Assembly: GCA_963732795.1 (NCBI GenBank)
Contig: CAVTAV010000003.1
Span: forward strand, 62,001 to 126,000
Direction of reading: 5' to 3'
Source: CAVTAV01 sp963732795
Lineage (GTDB): Bacteria; Pseudomonadota; Alphaproteobacteria; CAVTAV01
DNA length: 64,000 nt
The notes under the pieces are model-generated. The model worked only from the letters and a program-made list of their open reading frames with translations. It was not told where the DNA came from and searched no databases. The translations under genes and the position numbers were made by a program. Shown here piece by piece: positions 35,933-44,139 of the stretch. How positions within the stretch are numbered: position 1 is the stretch's first letter; the number at the start of each line of letters is the position of its first letter.

Positions 35933-38005
35933 ATGCGCCGACTGGCCCTGATCTCTTTTGCGCTCATTCTTGCGGCCTGTTCTCAGCAGCAGCCGGTGTC
36001 GGAAACGACGCCGACGGGCGCCCCGCCCGGCCAAGTGGACGGCGCGCGGATCATGGCGGCCGACAAGGAGCCGGGGAATTGGATGAGCTACGGCCGGACC
36101 TATGGCGAGGATCATTTCAGCCCCTTGGACAAGATCACCGCGGACAACGCGAAGGATCTCGGCCTCGCCTGGTATTTCGACTTTCCCCATGCCCGCGGCC
36201 TCGAGGTGACGCCGATCGTGGTCGATGGCGTGATGTATGTGACGGGCAACAACAACAAGGTTTACGCCCTCGACGCCAAGACCGGTAAGCAGATCTGGGC
36301 CTACGATCCCGAGGTCCGCACCGATTGGGACCGGTATGCCTGCTGCGGCTCGATCAATCGCGGCGTGGCGGTCTGGAAGGGCAAGGTCTATGAGGGGACG
36401 CTCGACGGCCGGCTGATCGCGGTGGATGCAAAGACCGGCAAGCTGGCCTGGGAAACTCAGACCACGCCGGACAACGAGCCCTATTCGATTACCGGGGCGC
36501 CGCGCATCATCAAGGACAAGGTCGTCATCGGCGCGGGCGGCGCGGAGTTCGGCGTGCGCGGCTATATCGCGGCCTATGACGCCGAGACCGGCAAACAGGT
36601 CTGGCGCTTCTACACGGTGCCCGGCGACCCTTCTAAGCCGTTCGAGAACAAGGCCATGGAGACGGCTGCCAAGACCTGGACCGGCGAATGGTGGAAGCAG
36701 GGCGGCGGCGGGACGGTATGGGACTCGATGTCCTACGACCCGGATCTCAACCTGATCTATTTCGGCACCGGCAACGGCTCGGAATGGGCCCGCAAGCTCA
36801 GGAGCCCCGAGGGCGGCGACAATCTGTTCCTCGCCTCGATCGTCGCAATCAACGCCGATACCGGCGACTATGTCTGGCATTACCAGGAAGTCCCCGGCGA
36901 CCAATGGGACTACGACGCCTGCCAGCAGATCGTGCTTGCGGATCTGACGATCGACGGTAAGCCCCGCAAAGTACTGATGCAGGCGGCGAAGGACGGTTAT
37001 TTCTACGTCCTCGACCGCACCAACGGCCAGTTCATTTCGGCCACGCCCTTCGTCAAGACGACCTGGGCCGAAAGCTTCGATCCGAAGACCGGCCGGCCGA
37101 CCATCGCCAAAAGCGCGCTCTACGATACGGACGAGGCATCGGTCGTCTGGCCCGGTCCGTTCGGCGCCCATGACTGGCAGTCCATGTCGTTCGATCCCAA
37201 GAGCGGGCTGGTCTATTTCTCGGCTCAGGATCAGGGCTTCGCCTACAGCTACGATCCGAAGTGGCAGCACAAGCCGATGCAGTGGAACACCACGCAGAAC
37301 GCCGATGCCAAGCAGCCGCCCGAGGCCAAGGAACTCACCTATCGCGGCTATCTCTATGCCTGGGATCCGGTGGCCGGAAAGCCCGCCTGGAAGGTCGAGT
37401 ACGACGATATGTGGAACGGCGGCGCGCTGGCCACTGCCGGAGGCATCGTCGCCGAAGGCACCGCCGACGGGCGCTTCATCGTCTATCGCGCGGATAACGG
37501 GGAGAAACTATGGGAGAAGCCGGTCCAGACCGCGGTCATGGCGGGGCCGATCAGCTATATGGTCGATGGCGAGCAGTATATCGCCGTCGCGGCCGGCTGG
37601 GGCGGCTCGGTGCCGCTCTTTGGCGGCGGCATCACGCCGATCCATAGCGGCTCGAACCGCATCCTGGTCTATAAGCTTGGCGGCACCGTAACGCTTCCGC
37701 CCAAGCCCCGGCAGGCCGCCATCCCCGCTCAGCCCCCGGTCAACGGCACACCCGAGGACGTCGCTCATGGCGAGTCCCTCTACGATCAGTACTGCCAGAA
37801 CTGCCACGGCTTGAACGTGATATCGGGCGGCATGATCCCCGATCTCCGCCAGCTACCCCACGAGGATCACCAGTTCTTCGCCAGCATCGTGCTGAACGGC
37901 ACGAAGTCCCGCCAGGGAATGCCGCCCTTCGGCGACGTCCTGAGCGAATCCGACGCCCAGGACATCCACAATTTCATCCTGAAGCGGGCGTCGGAGTCGA
38001 ATTGA
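35933..38005 (+). CDS. PQQ-dependent quinohemoprotein alcohol dehydrogenase
   Basis: A 690-residue periplasmic enzyme: an eight-bladed PQQ propeller plus C-terminal cytochrome c. The N-terminus is a lipoprotein signal (LILAACSQQ). Key features are the adjacent cysteines Cys137-Cys138 (YACCGS, the PQQ-side disulfide), GGGGTVWDSMSYDPDLNLIYFGTGNG, the active-site Asp326 in QWDYDACQQ, the tryptophan-docking repeats DAKTGKQIWAYDP and DAETGKQVWRFY, and the heme motif Cys621-Gln-Asn-Cys624-His625. Asp328, two residues after the catalytic Asp, is the position that distinguishes lanthanide-dependent enzymes from calcium ones. The ATG at 35933 follows a GGGGGG run. It oxidises primary or secondary alcohols and passes electrons to cytochromes. 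Confidence 0.92.
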   Translation: MRRLALISFALILAACSQQQPVSETTPTGAPPGQVDGARIMAADKEPGNWMSYGRTYGEDHFSPLDKITADNAKDLGLAWYFDFPHARGLEVTPIVVDGVMYVTGNNNKVYALDAKTGKQIWAYDPEVRTDWDRYACCGSINRGVAVWKGKVYEGTLDGRLIAVDAKTGKLAWETQTTPDNEPYSITGAPRIIKDKVVIGAGGAEFGVRGYIAAYDAETGKQVWRFYTVPGDPSKPFENKAMETAAKTWTGEWWKQGGGGTVWDSMSYDPDLNLIYFGTGNGSEWARKLRSPEGGDNLFLASIVAINADTGDYVWHYQEVPGDQWDYDACQQIVLADLTIDGKPRKVLMQAAKDGYFYVLDRTNGQFISATPFVKTTWAESFDPKTGRPTIAKSALYDTDEASVVWPGPFGAHDWQSMSFDPKSGLVYFSAQDQGFAYSYDPKWQHKPMQWNTTQNADAKQPPEAKELTYRGYLYAWDPVAGKPAWKVEYDDMWNGGALATAGGIVAEGTADGRFIVYRADNGEKLWEKPVQTAVMAGPISYMVDGEQYIAVAAGWGGSVPLFGGGITPIHSGSNRILVYKLGGTVTLPPKPRQAAIPAQPPVNGTPEDVAHGESLYDQYCQNCHGLNVISGGMIPDLRQLPHEDHQFFASIVLNGTKSRQGMPPFGDVLSESDAQDIHNFILKRASESN

Positions 38006-38481
38006 TCGTCGCCTAATTCCGCACCGGGACCCAGAGAGCTTGGCGACCGGCGCCAGTGCCGGGGGGCAAGACCTTACAAGCAGAAATTGCCGCATGGCGT
38101 CGGTCGTCCGTCGAGCGTCGGAGGGGGTCACCCGCGCGTTTCTCGTCTCGGCACCGTGGCCCTAGGCGAAAATTCGCGAGTTTGGATTTGTGTCGGCGGA
38201 TTTTACAGTGCTCACTTTATTGAAAAATAAGGGAAAAAATGAGTTCAGTCGGTTCTCGGCCGTCTCGGGTGTCGATATAATTTACAATTTTCGGGAGTGT
38301 GGTGGGCAGGATCCTGGAGCTAAGCTTCTGTATCTAAAGGGTTGAAGCATCCTGGCATCTATTCTGCATAGCTCTATAGAGCAGTCGATCTGCGAAATAC
38401 GATTCGATCGGCGCTTGGGGGATTAACGTCCGAAAGCCATCGAACTCGCGCATCCACCGCAGAACCCTCGAGAGGTATTCA
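38006..38481. other. Intergenic region upstream of the PEP-CTERM-like gene
   Basis: About 475 bases with no supported gene. The stretch 38190-38300 is clearly AT-rich (for example ttgaaaaataagggaaaaaa and gatataatttacaattttc), unlike the GC-rich background. It probably holds the promoter of the PEP-CTERM-like gene. A 125-residue leftward open frame at 38334-38711 lacks any family resemblance and overlaps that gene. Confidence 0.5.
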
Positions 38482-39280
38482 ATGACTTGGAGTTCGTATT
38501 CGCGCGCAAGACTTGGAATTGTTGTCGTATCGGCGCTTGGAGTCGCTGCGATCATGGGCGCTTCAGCGGTCCGCGCGGCGCCTGCATATGTCACTCCTGA
38601 CGTCATTTTCGGCTCGGGCAATGACAACGGCTCATTCACGGTCGATAGGGAGAACCACGTCGAACTCGGTCTTCGCGCGAAGCAAAGATTCCCCGCCGCC
38701 AACATTTTCAATTATGACGGGGGCAGTACCTATACGTTCTCAACCGGAGAAAGTTCGCCTGGCTCCGGGCGTCCGCTATGGCAACTTCGAGTGGTCGATC
38801 AACACCAACCTTGACGGTTCTGGTGCGAACCTGAGCGACTTCACGTTCCAGCTCAGCCTCGATACGGATCCTGGCCTGATCGACGATTTTACCATTAACT
38901 TCGATCCTATCAACGGCGTCAATCACCGATCTGGGCGATGTCGTCTTTGGGATCATGCTTTCGGTGATAACTCGACAGGAAACGGGGGAGGGGTAACTGC
39001 GAGCGGTCCCGATTTTGTCGCCTCGTACTTGACGTTGGTTGGCAGCAAAAATGTGGCGCAGAACTCCTGGGCCTTCAGTTGGTATGCCCCAATCAATCCC
39101 AATATCAAAGGAACCTATGGGATTAGGTTGACCGCGTATCGTGAGGGGAACCAGGTGGCCTCCACAGAAATCCATGTGGAAGCGACGCCGATCCCGCCGT
39201 CTCTCGTGCTGATGATCAGCGGCCTGGCGGTCCTTGGCATCGCGACCCGCTGGAAATCGAAGAGCACACCCGCTACTTGA
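38482..39280 (+). CDS. PEP-CTERM-like exported protein (frameshifted)
   Basis: The N-terminus has a signal peptide (LGIVVVSALGVAAIMGASAVRA). The mature part is rich in Asn, Gly, Ser and Thr and predicted beta-stranded (GSGNDNGSFTVDRENHVELG, YGNFEWSINTNLDGSGANLSD). The C-terminus is a sorting tag: TPIPPSLVLMISGLAVLGIATRWKSK, a PEP-like Pro motif (PIPPS), a hydrophobic helix and a basic end. An extra base near 38755 joins the two frames; a further disturbance around 38930 is possible. Corrected length is about 265 residues. PEP-CTERM proteins are processed by exosortase and linked to exopolysaccharide; no exosortase gene is in this window. Confidence 0.7.
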
Positions 39281-39364
39281 AGAACAACGACTGAAACGGA
39301 GCCGCCGTCGGCTGTCGCGCATCAGCGCGATACGCTTTCGGCGGCCGTTTCGTGAGTGGGCGAT

Positions 39365-40584
39365 TTAGTCGAGCACTGCCTGCGTCGCCGGGAACCGCGC
39401 ATAGCCGAAGATGCGCTGGGCGCGGCGGGCTTTCATGATGTCGCGGTAATGGCCGACGAGCTCGTCCATGACTGCGTCCCAGGAATAGGCGGCGCTGCGT
39501 TTGCGGGCGGCGAGTGACATGGTCGCGGCGAAGGGCCGGGTCGGTGATCAGCGCTTCGATCCGGTCGGCGGCTTGGCCGATATCGCCGGGTTCGACGAGG
39601 TAGCCCGGTGCGCCGTCCATCGACTAAATTGCTGCTGCCGGTCGCGCGTAGGCAGACGGTGGGCAGCCCGGCGGCCATGGCTTCCAGCGTGACGTTGCCG
39701 AAGGTCTCGGTCAGGCTCGGATTGAAGAAGATATCGGATGACGCATAGGCGCGGGCGAGATCCGGGCCGTTGAAGAAGCCGGTGAAGATACCTTCCGGCA
39801 TCCGGGCCTCGAATTGCGGCCGCGCCGGGCCGTCGCCGACGATCATCACCCGATGAGGCACACCGCGGCGCTTTGAGCGCGTCATGAAGCTCGGCCACGA
39901 CGCCGATCGCCTTCTCCTTGACCAGCCGGCCGACGAACAGGAGCACGATCTCGTCGTCGCCGATGCCGATGCTGCGCCGCCAGCCGAGGTCGCGCCGGTC
40001 GGGCGTGAACATGGTGCGGTCGATGCCGCGGCTCCAGAGCCGGACATCCCGGCCGATGCGGGCGCTCGCCAGCACCTCCTTCATCGAGGGAGACGGCACA
40101 TAGACATGTTCGCAATGGGCATAGAAGTGCTGGAGATAGCGCCGGCACGCGCCTTCAAGCGATTTCAGGCCGTAATAGCGGAAATAGGTATCGAACCGGG
40201 TATGGAACGACGCGACGACTGGAATATGGTGCCGCTTCGGCGTATCGCAGCGCCGAATAGCCCAGGAGATCCGGCGTCGAGACATGAATCAGGTCGGGCT
40301 GGAACGCTTTGAGCCGCTTTTTGGCCGAACGCGTGAGCCACGAGGCGAAGCGGTATTCGGTGCGGCCGGGGATCGCGGCAGAAGGCATCGGGACCAGCGT
40401 GCCGCCGAGTGTCGGCCGCGGATGGGGTGCCTTCGGCGAGAAGCACCAGCACCTCGGTGCCACGGGATTCGAGATAGGCGACCAAACGATTGATCGTGCG
40501 GGAATGCCCGTCCGTACAGCAATTGTAATTGCCGGAAAAGACGGCCACGCGTTCCGGTATGAAGTCTCGGTTCTCGGTCGCCAT
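39365..40584 (-). CDS. GT4 glycosyltransferase, copy B (five frameshifts in this sequence)
   Basis: A second GT4 enzyme, clearly paralogous to the one at 17693-18937. It starts MATENRDFIPERVAVFSGNYNC, then EYRFASWLTRSAKKRLKAFQPDLIHVSTPDLLGYSALRYA (in pieces), IPVVASFHTRFDTYFRYYGLKSLE, WSRGIDRTMFTPDRRDLGWRRS, FVGRLVKEKAIGV, VMIVGDGPARPQFEA and the EX7E donor motif LTETFGNVTLEAMAAG. It ends AAYSWDAVMDELVGHYRDIMKA to AVLD. Frame steps near 40424, 40245, 39868, 39625 and 39527 are each a single extra base; corrected length is 404 residues. The density of shifts is the highest here along with the gene at 44140. Lipid or polysaccharide glycosylation is likely. Confidence 0.85.
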
Positions 40585-40924
40585 CTCGGGCCTTCTCTCC
40601 CTGCGGCAGTTGTTCCGAAGGCTTCTTTCTATATGGCTCAGTCCGTTAATCGTAGGCCGTAGCGCCTTCTTTTCCAAGATCTTTTGGAAAAGCGGGCCGA
40701 CTCGGCCTGCCGCATTAACCTTGTCATATAAAATCCCAAAAAGCGCCAACGATATCGCATGAAACGATCACGGGCCGTTCAAGCGGGCGCGCTAGGTTTG
40801 CTCAGGTGGGTCAAAGAGATGTTGCGTTGAAAGCATCCGTCCGCGCGGTAAGACCCACCCCGAGAAGGAAAGCGGACAGGAATTTAGTCATGCTTCCGAC
40901 GCGTTTTGCGGGAGCGTCCGCCTC
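40585..40924. other. Intergenic region between divergent genes
   Basis: About 340 bases between the leftward GT4 gene and the rightward acyltransferase. GGTGGGTC (40805-40812) is matched by GACCCACC (40852-40859), a possible operator or hairpin. A locally AT-rich stretch (ttgtcatataaaatcccaaa, about 40722-40741) may be part of a promoter. No gene is supported. Confidence 0.45.
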
Positions 40925-41953
40925 ATGTTCTACCGTCACATTCATAGTTTTCGCGCCATCGCCATAGCGGGCGTGGTCGCGGAATTCTGCCTGAGTTCCG
41001 TGACATGGAACGACAAGCATCTAGCGGTCTATGCGATCGGCAGCCTGGTCGCCGGCTCGGGTATCTGGTTCGCCTTCATCGCCGGCTTCCTGTTTCAGCA
41101 TCTTTCGCCGCGCTTCGAAATTTCGAGATATTACGGGCGCAAAATCCGCAACGTGATCGTCCCCTATTTGATAATGTCGATCCCGGCGCTGATCGTCGTC
41201 ACCGGCGTGTCGCAGTTGTCGAGCATGCCGGCCGCCTTTTACGATGTGCCGGTCTGGAAGCAGGTCGTGCTGCTGCTCGCAACGGGCAAGCAACTCGAGC
41301 CGTTCTGGTTCGTCCCGGCTCTCGCCCTGCTCTATGTCGCGGCGCCGCTGTTCATTCGTGTGGATCGCGCCCGCTGGCCCTATCTGTTGCTGGTTCCGGC
41401 GATCGCCGCCTCGATGATTTTAGGACGCGACGGGTTCCAGGATTTGATGGGTGGCGGTCTTCTCTGGGCGCCGGTGTCCGCAGCCGTTTACCTGCTCGCC
41501 CCCTATATGGTCGGCATGTTCTGCTCGCGGCATCACGAGCGGATCCTCCGGATGAGTGCCGAGGAGGTCAATCTCCTCTTTGCAATGGCCGCCGTGGCTT
41601 ATGCGCTCAACGTGCACTACCTCAACAGCTCCGATGCGCACGCGGCGCTGTTCGTCTTCAAACTGGTGTCGAGCCCGCTCCTGGTCTACGCGACCTATCG
41701 CATGAGCGGCCGGGTGGCCGGCAAGTTGGCGCCAATCGCGACTTACAGCTTCGGGATCTACTTGCTGCATGGATACGTCATCGACATGTCGAAATTCGCG
41801 GCGTCCAACAGCGTGGTCGGTACGGTGCTCGGCCATGGCGGCGCTGTGGTCCATGCCTTGCTGACCGCGATCGTGATCCTGGGCTGCTACTGGATATTGA
41901 CCACGGCCAAGCAGATCCTCGGGCCCTCGAGCCGGATGGTTACGGGCTGCTGA
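40925..41953 (+). CDS. Acyltransferase family 3 membrane protein
   Basis: A 342-residue polytopic protein with about ten hydrophobic segments. It starts MFYRHIHSFRAIAIAGVVAEF, the family's N-terminal histidine/arginine region. Conserved-looking stretches are FIAGFLFQHLSPRFE, YYGRKIRNVIVPYLIMSIPALIV, LEPFWFVPALALLYVAAPLF and FGIYLLHGYVID. Acyltransferase-3 proteins add acetyl or other acyl groups to surface polysaccharides, lipids or antibiotics at the inner membrane. Its position among glycosyltransferases suggests glycan decoration. It ends one base before the convergent MFS gene. Confidence 0.85.
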   Translation: MFYRHIHSFRAIAIAGVVAEFCLSSVTWNDKHLAVYAIGSLVAGSGIWFAFIAGFLFQHLSPRFEISRYYGRKIRNVIVPYLIMSIPALIVVTGVSQLSSMPAAFYDVPVWKQVVLLLATGKQLEPFWFVPALALLYVAAPLFIRVDRARWPYLLLVPAIAASMILGRDGFQDLMGGGLLWAPVSAAVYLLAPYMVGMFCSRHHERILRMSAEEVNLLFAMAAVAYALNVHYLNSSDAHAALFVFKLVSSPLLVYATYRMSGRVAGKLAPIATYSFGIYLLHGYVIDMSKFAASNSVVGTVLGHGGAVVHALLTAIVILGCYWILTTAKQILGPSSRMVTGC

Positions 41954-41954
41954 T

Positions 41955-43220
41955 TCACGGGCTCGGGGATTCCGCGGTTGTGTCCGGGATCAGCTTGTCG
42001 CGGGTGCGAAGGGCCGGGAACCAGCGTGCCCAGAGGCCCGAGACCATCACAGTTCCAATGCCACCGACGATGACGCAAGGGACGGTTCCGATCAGCCGCG
42101 CGACGGTGCCGGACTCGAACTCGCCGAGCTGGTTGGAGGTGCCGATGAATAGACTGTTCATGGCCGCGACCCGTCCGCGCATCGAATCCGGCGTCTCGAT
42201 CTGGACCAGGGTCTGGCGCACATAGACGCTGATCATATCGGCGGCGCCGAGCACCACGAGGCACGCCAGCGACAGATAGAGGTTGCGCGAGAGTCCGAGC
42301 CCGATCGTGGCCACGCCGAAAACGGCCACCGCGACGAACAAGGTCGTGCCGACCCGTGATGTGAGGGACTTATGGGCGAGGAACAGCGCCATGACGACCG
42401 CACCGACGGCCGGCATGCTGCGCATGATCCCGAGCCCCCAAGGGCCGATCATCAGGATATCGCGGGCGAAAATCGGCAAAAGCGCTTCGGCGCCGCCGAA
42501 CAGCACCGCGAACATGTCGAGCGTCACCGCACCGAAAATGACCGGTTTGGAGCGGATATAGACGATGCCGGCAAGCACATTGGTCCAGCTCATCCGCTCC
42601 GGCCGGCCCTGCACCGGGTGGGGACGAATCTGCAGGAGAATGATCACGGTGATCACGATCCCTCCGGCCGCCAGGCCGAAGACGAGGGGCGCTCCGCCGA
42701 CATAAAGGATGCCGCCCAAGGCCGGGCCGACGATTGTCGCGACCTGAAAGATTGACGAGCTGATTGCAATGGCGTCGCCGAGCGCCTCCTTGGGCACGAG
42801 ATTGGGCACCAGCGCGTTGGAGGTCGGCTGCACGAAGGCCCGCGCACTGCCTTGCACCAGCACATAGACGTAGATCGGCCAGACCTCGGTCGGCCCGGTC
42901 AGCGCATAGAGAAAAAGCCCGGTCGAGGCGACGGCCGAAAGGGCATAGGCGCAGATCAGCACGAGCCGCCGGTCATAGCGGTCCGCGACCTGGCCGGTCA
43001 CCAGCACGAGGGCGACCCAGGGGATGAAGGCGACAAGTCCGATCAGGCCCAGGGCCAGCGGATCGCGCGTGATGTCGTAGACCAGCCAGCCGACCGCCAC
43101 GAACAACATTTGGTTCGCGATGCCGGAGATCAGTCGTCCTAAGCTAAGAAACCGGTAGTCCCGGTATTGGAAGACGTGCCACCCGCCTGCCTTTCGGCCT
43201 TCCGTTTGTTTGTCGCTCAT
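41955..43220 (-). CDS. MFS transporter (MFS_3/EntS-like exporter)
   Basis: The 421-residue protein has about 12 transmembrane helices. MFS signatures are YRFLSLGRLISGIANQMLFVAVGWLVYD in the first helix pair, the loop 2-3 motif GQVADRYDRRLVLI, and FVQPTSNALVPNLVPKEALGDAIAISSS, which is typical of the EntS/MFS_3 branch of drug and siderophore exporters. The substrate is not predictable. It is convergent with the acyltransferase and divergent from the VOC gene, so it is probably transcribed alone. Confidence 0.88.
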   Translation of the reverse strand: MSDKQTEGRKAGGWHVFQYRDYRFLSLGRLISGIANQMLFVAVGWLVYDITRDPLALGLIGLVAFIPWVALVLVTGQVADRYDRRLVLICAYALSAVASTGLFLYALTGPTEVWPIYVYVLVQGSARAFVQPTSNALVPNLVPKEALGDAIAISSSIFQVATIVGPALGGILYVGGAPLVFGLAAGGIVITVIILLQIRPHPVQGRPERMSWTNVLAGIVYIRSKPVIFGAVTLDMFAVLFGGAEALLPIFARDILMIGPWGLGIMRSMPAVGAVVMALFLAHKSLTSRVGTTLFVAVAVFGVATIGLGLSRNLYLSLACLVVLGAADMISVYVRQTLVQIETPDSMRGRVAAMNSLFIGTSNQLGEFESGTVARLIGTVPCVIVGGIGTVMVSGLWARWFPALRTRDKLIPDTTAESPSP

Positions 43221-43373
43221 GGTTCTCCAGGATCGGCGCGAGGGACGCCCGCGAGGCGATTCCTATAAAAATACTTGTTCACGCGGGACGGCAAGGCCTA
43301 TGAATACGACCCATGGAATTTGGGGTTCCATCTGCCCCTCGGACAGAAACCGTCATGAAGGAAGTACTCGCTA

Positions 43374-44042
43374 ATGCCTAGAGGTGTCGTCGATTACAAG
43401 GGTATGAAAACGCCCGAAGCGGAAGCTCTCCGGAACAGTCAGCCGGGCAAGGACATTCCCTTCAAGATCCAGAAGATCGGCCATGTCGTGCTTCGGGTGA
43501 GCGACCTGAAGCGGTCGGTCAAATTCTACACCAAGGTATTGGGCTTCCGGGTGTCCGACGTCTATCCGCCGACCATGGTTCCGGGCGGCATGGTGTTCAT
43601 GCGCTTCGGCAACGACCATCACGGCGTGGCGCTGGTCGGCGGCGCGAAGACGCCGATGGCCAATGACGAGCTTCACCATATGGCCTTCGAGGCCGCGACC
43701 CTCGACGAAGTGTTCCGGGCCCGCGACTTCCTGATCAAGCATAAGGTGCCGATCGATTTTCACGGCCGCCGCCGGGCAGGCTGCCAGATCGCGGTCGAAT
43801 TCTGCGATCCCGACAACCACCATCTCGAAATCTTCTGGGGCCTCGATCAGGTCGGCTCCGACCAGGCGATCCGCCCGCCGCAGGAGTGGAAAGAGGTGTT
43901 CTCCCTCGAAGAGGCCGTCAGAAAGTCGCCTCCGGGCCAGAATCCGGTTCTGTTCGACAAATCCCTGATGAAGAAGGGCCGGGTCGCCACCAAGCCGAAG
44001 GCGAAGCCCAAGGCCAAGCCACGAGCTAAAGCGAAGAAGTAA
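43374..44042 (+). CDS. VOC-fold (glyoxalase/dioxygenase-like) protein with a basic tail
   Basis: The 222-residue product has one VOC module pair at about residues 35-165: IQKIGHVVLRVSDLKRSVKFYTKVLGFRVSD, GMVFMRFGNDHHGVALVGG, ELHHMAFEAATLDEVFRARDFL and VEFCDPDNHHLEIFWGLDQ. The candidate metal ligands are the His of GHVVL, the His of LHHMAF and the Glu of HLEIFW, consistent with a type I extradiol-like site. After residue 195 the protein ends in a Lys/Ala/Pro repeat tail (KPKAKPKAKPRAKAKK). The specific reaction cannot be given. A family B repeat follows the stop. Confidence 0.85.
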   Translation: MPRGVVDYKGMKTPEAEALRNSQPGKDIPFKIQKIGHVVLRVSDLKRSVKFYTKVLGFRVSDVYPPTMVPGGMVFMRFGNDHHGVALVGGAKTPMANDELHHMAFEAATLDEVFRARDFLIKHKVPIDFHGRRRAGCQIAVEFCDPDNHHLEIFWGLDQVGSDQAIRPPQEWKEVFSLEEAVRKSPPGQNPVLFDKSLMKKGRVATKPKAKPKAKPRAKAKK

Positions 44043-44057
44043 GCCTCTTCGATTTCA

Positions 44058-44136
44058 CGTCATCGCGAGGCGCGAAGCGCCGTGGCGATCCAGGTAGGCT
44101 GGATTGCCGCACTCCCTGCGGTCGCTCGCAATGACG
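44058..44136. repeat. Dispersed palindromic repeat, family B, copy 2
   Basis: Begins cgtcatcgcgaggcgcgaag, continues cgtggcgatccaggtaggct, ggattgccgc and ends gctcgcaatgacg. Closely similar in order and length to the copy at 22611-22692. It lies between convergent genes. Confidence 0.82.
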
Positions 44137-44139
44137 GCT

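Noticed and set aside
38334..38711. A leftward 125-codon frame before the PEP-CTERM-like gene.
   Set aside because: No signal, motif or ribosome site, and it overlaps the start of the better-supported rightward gene.
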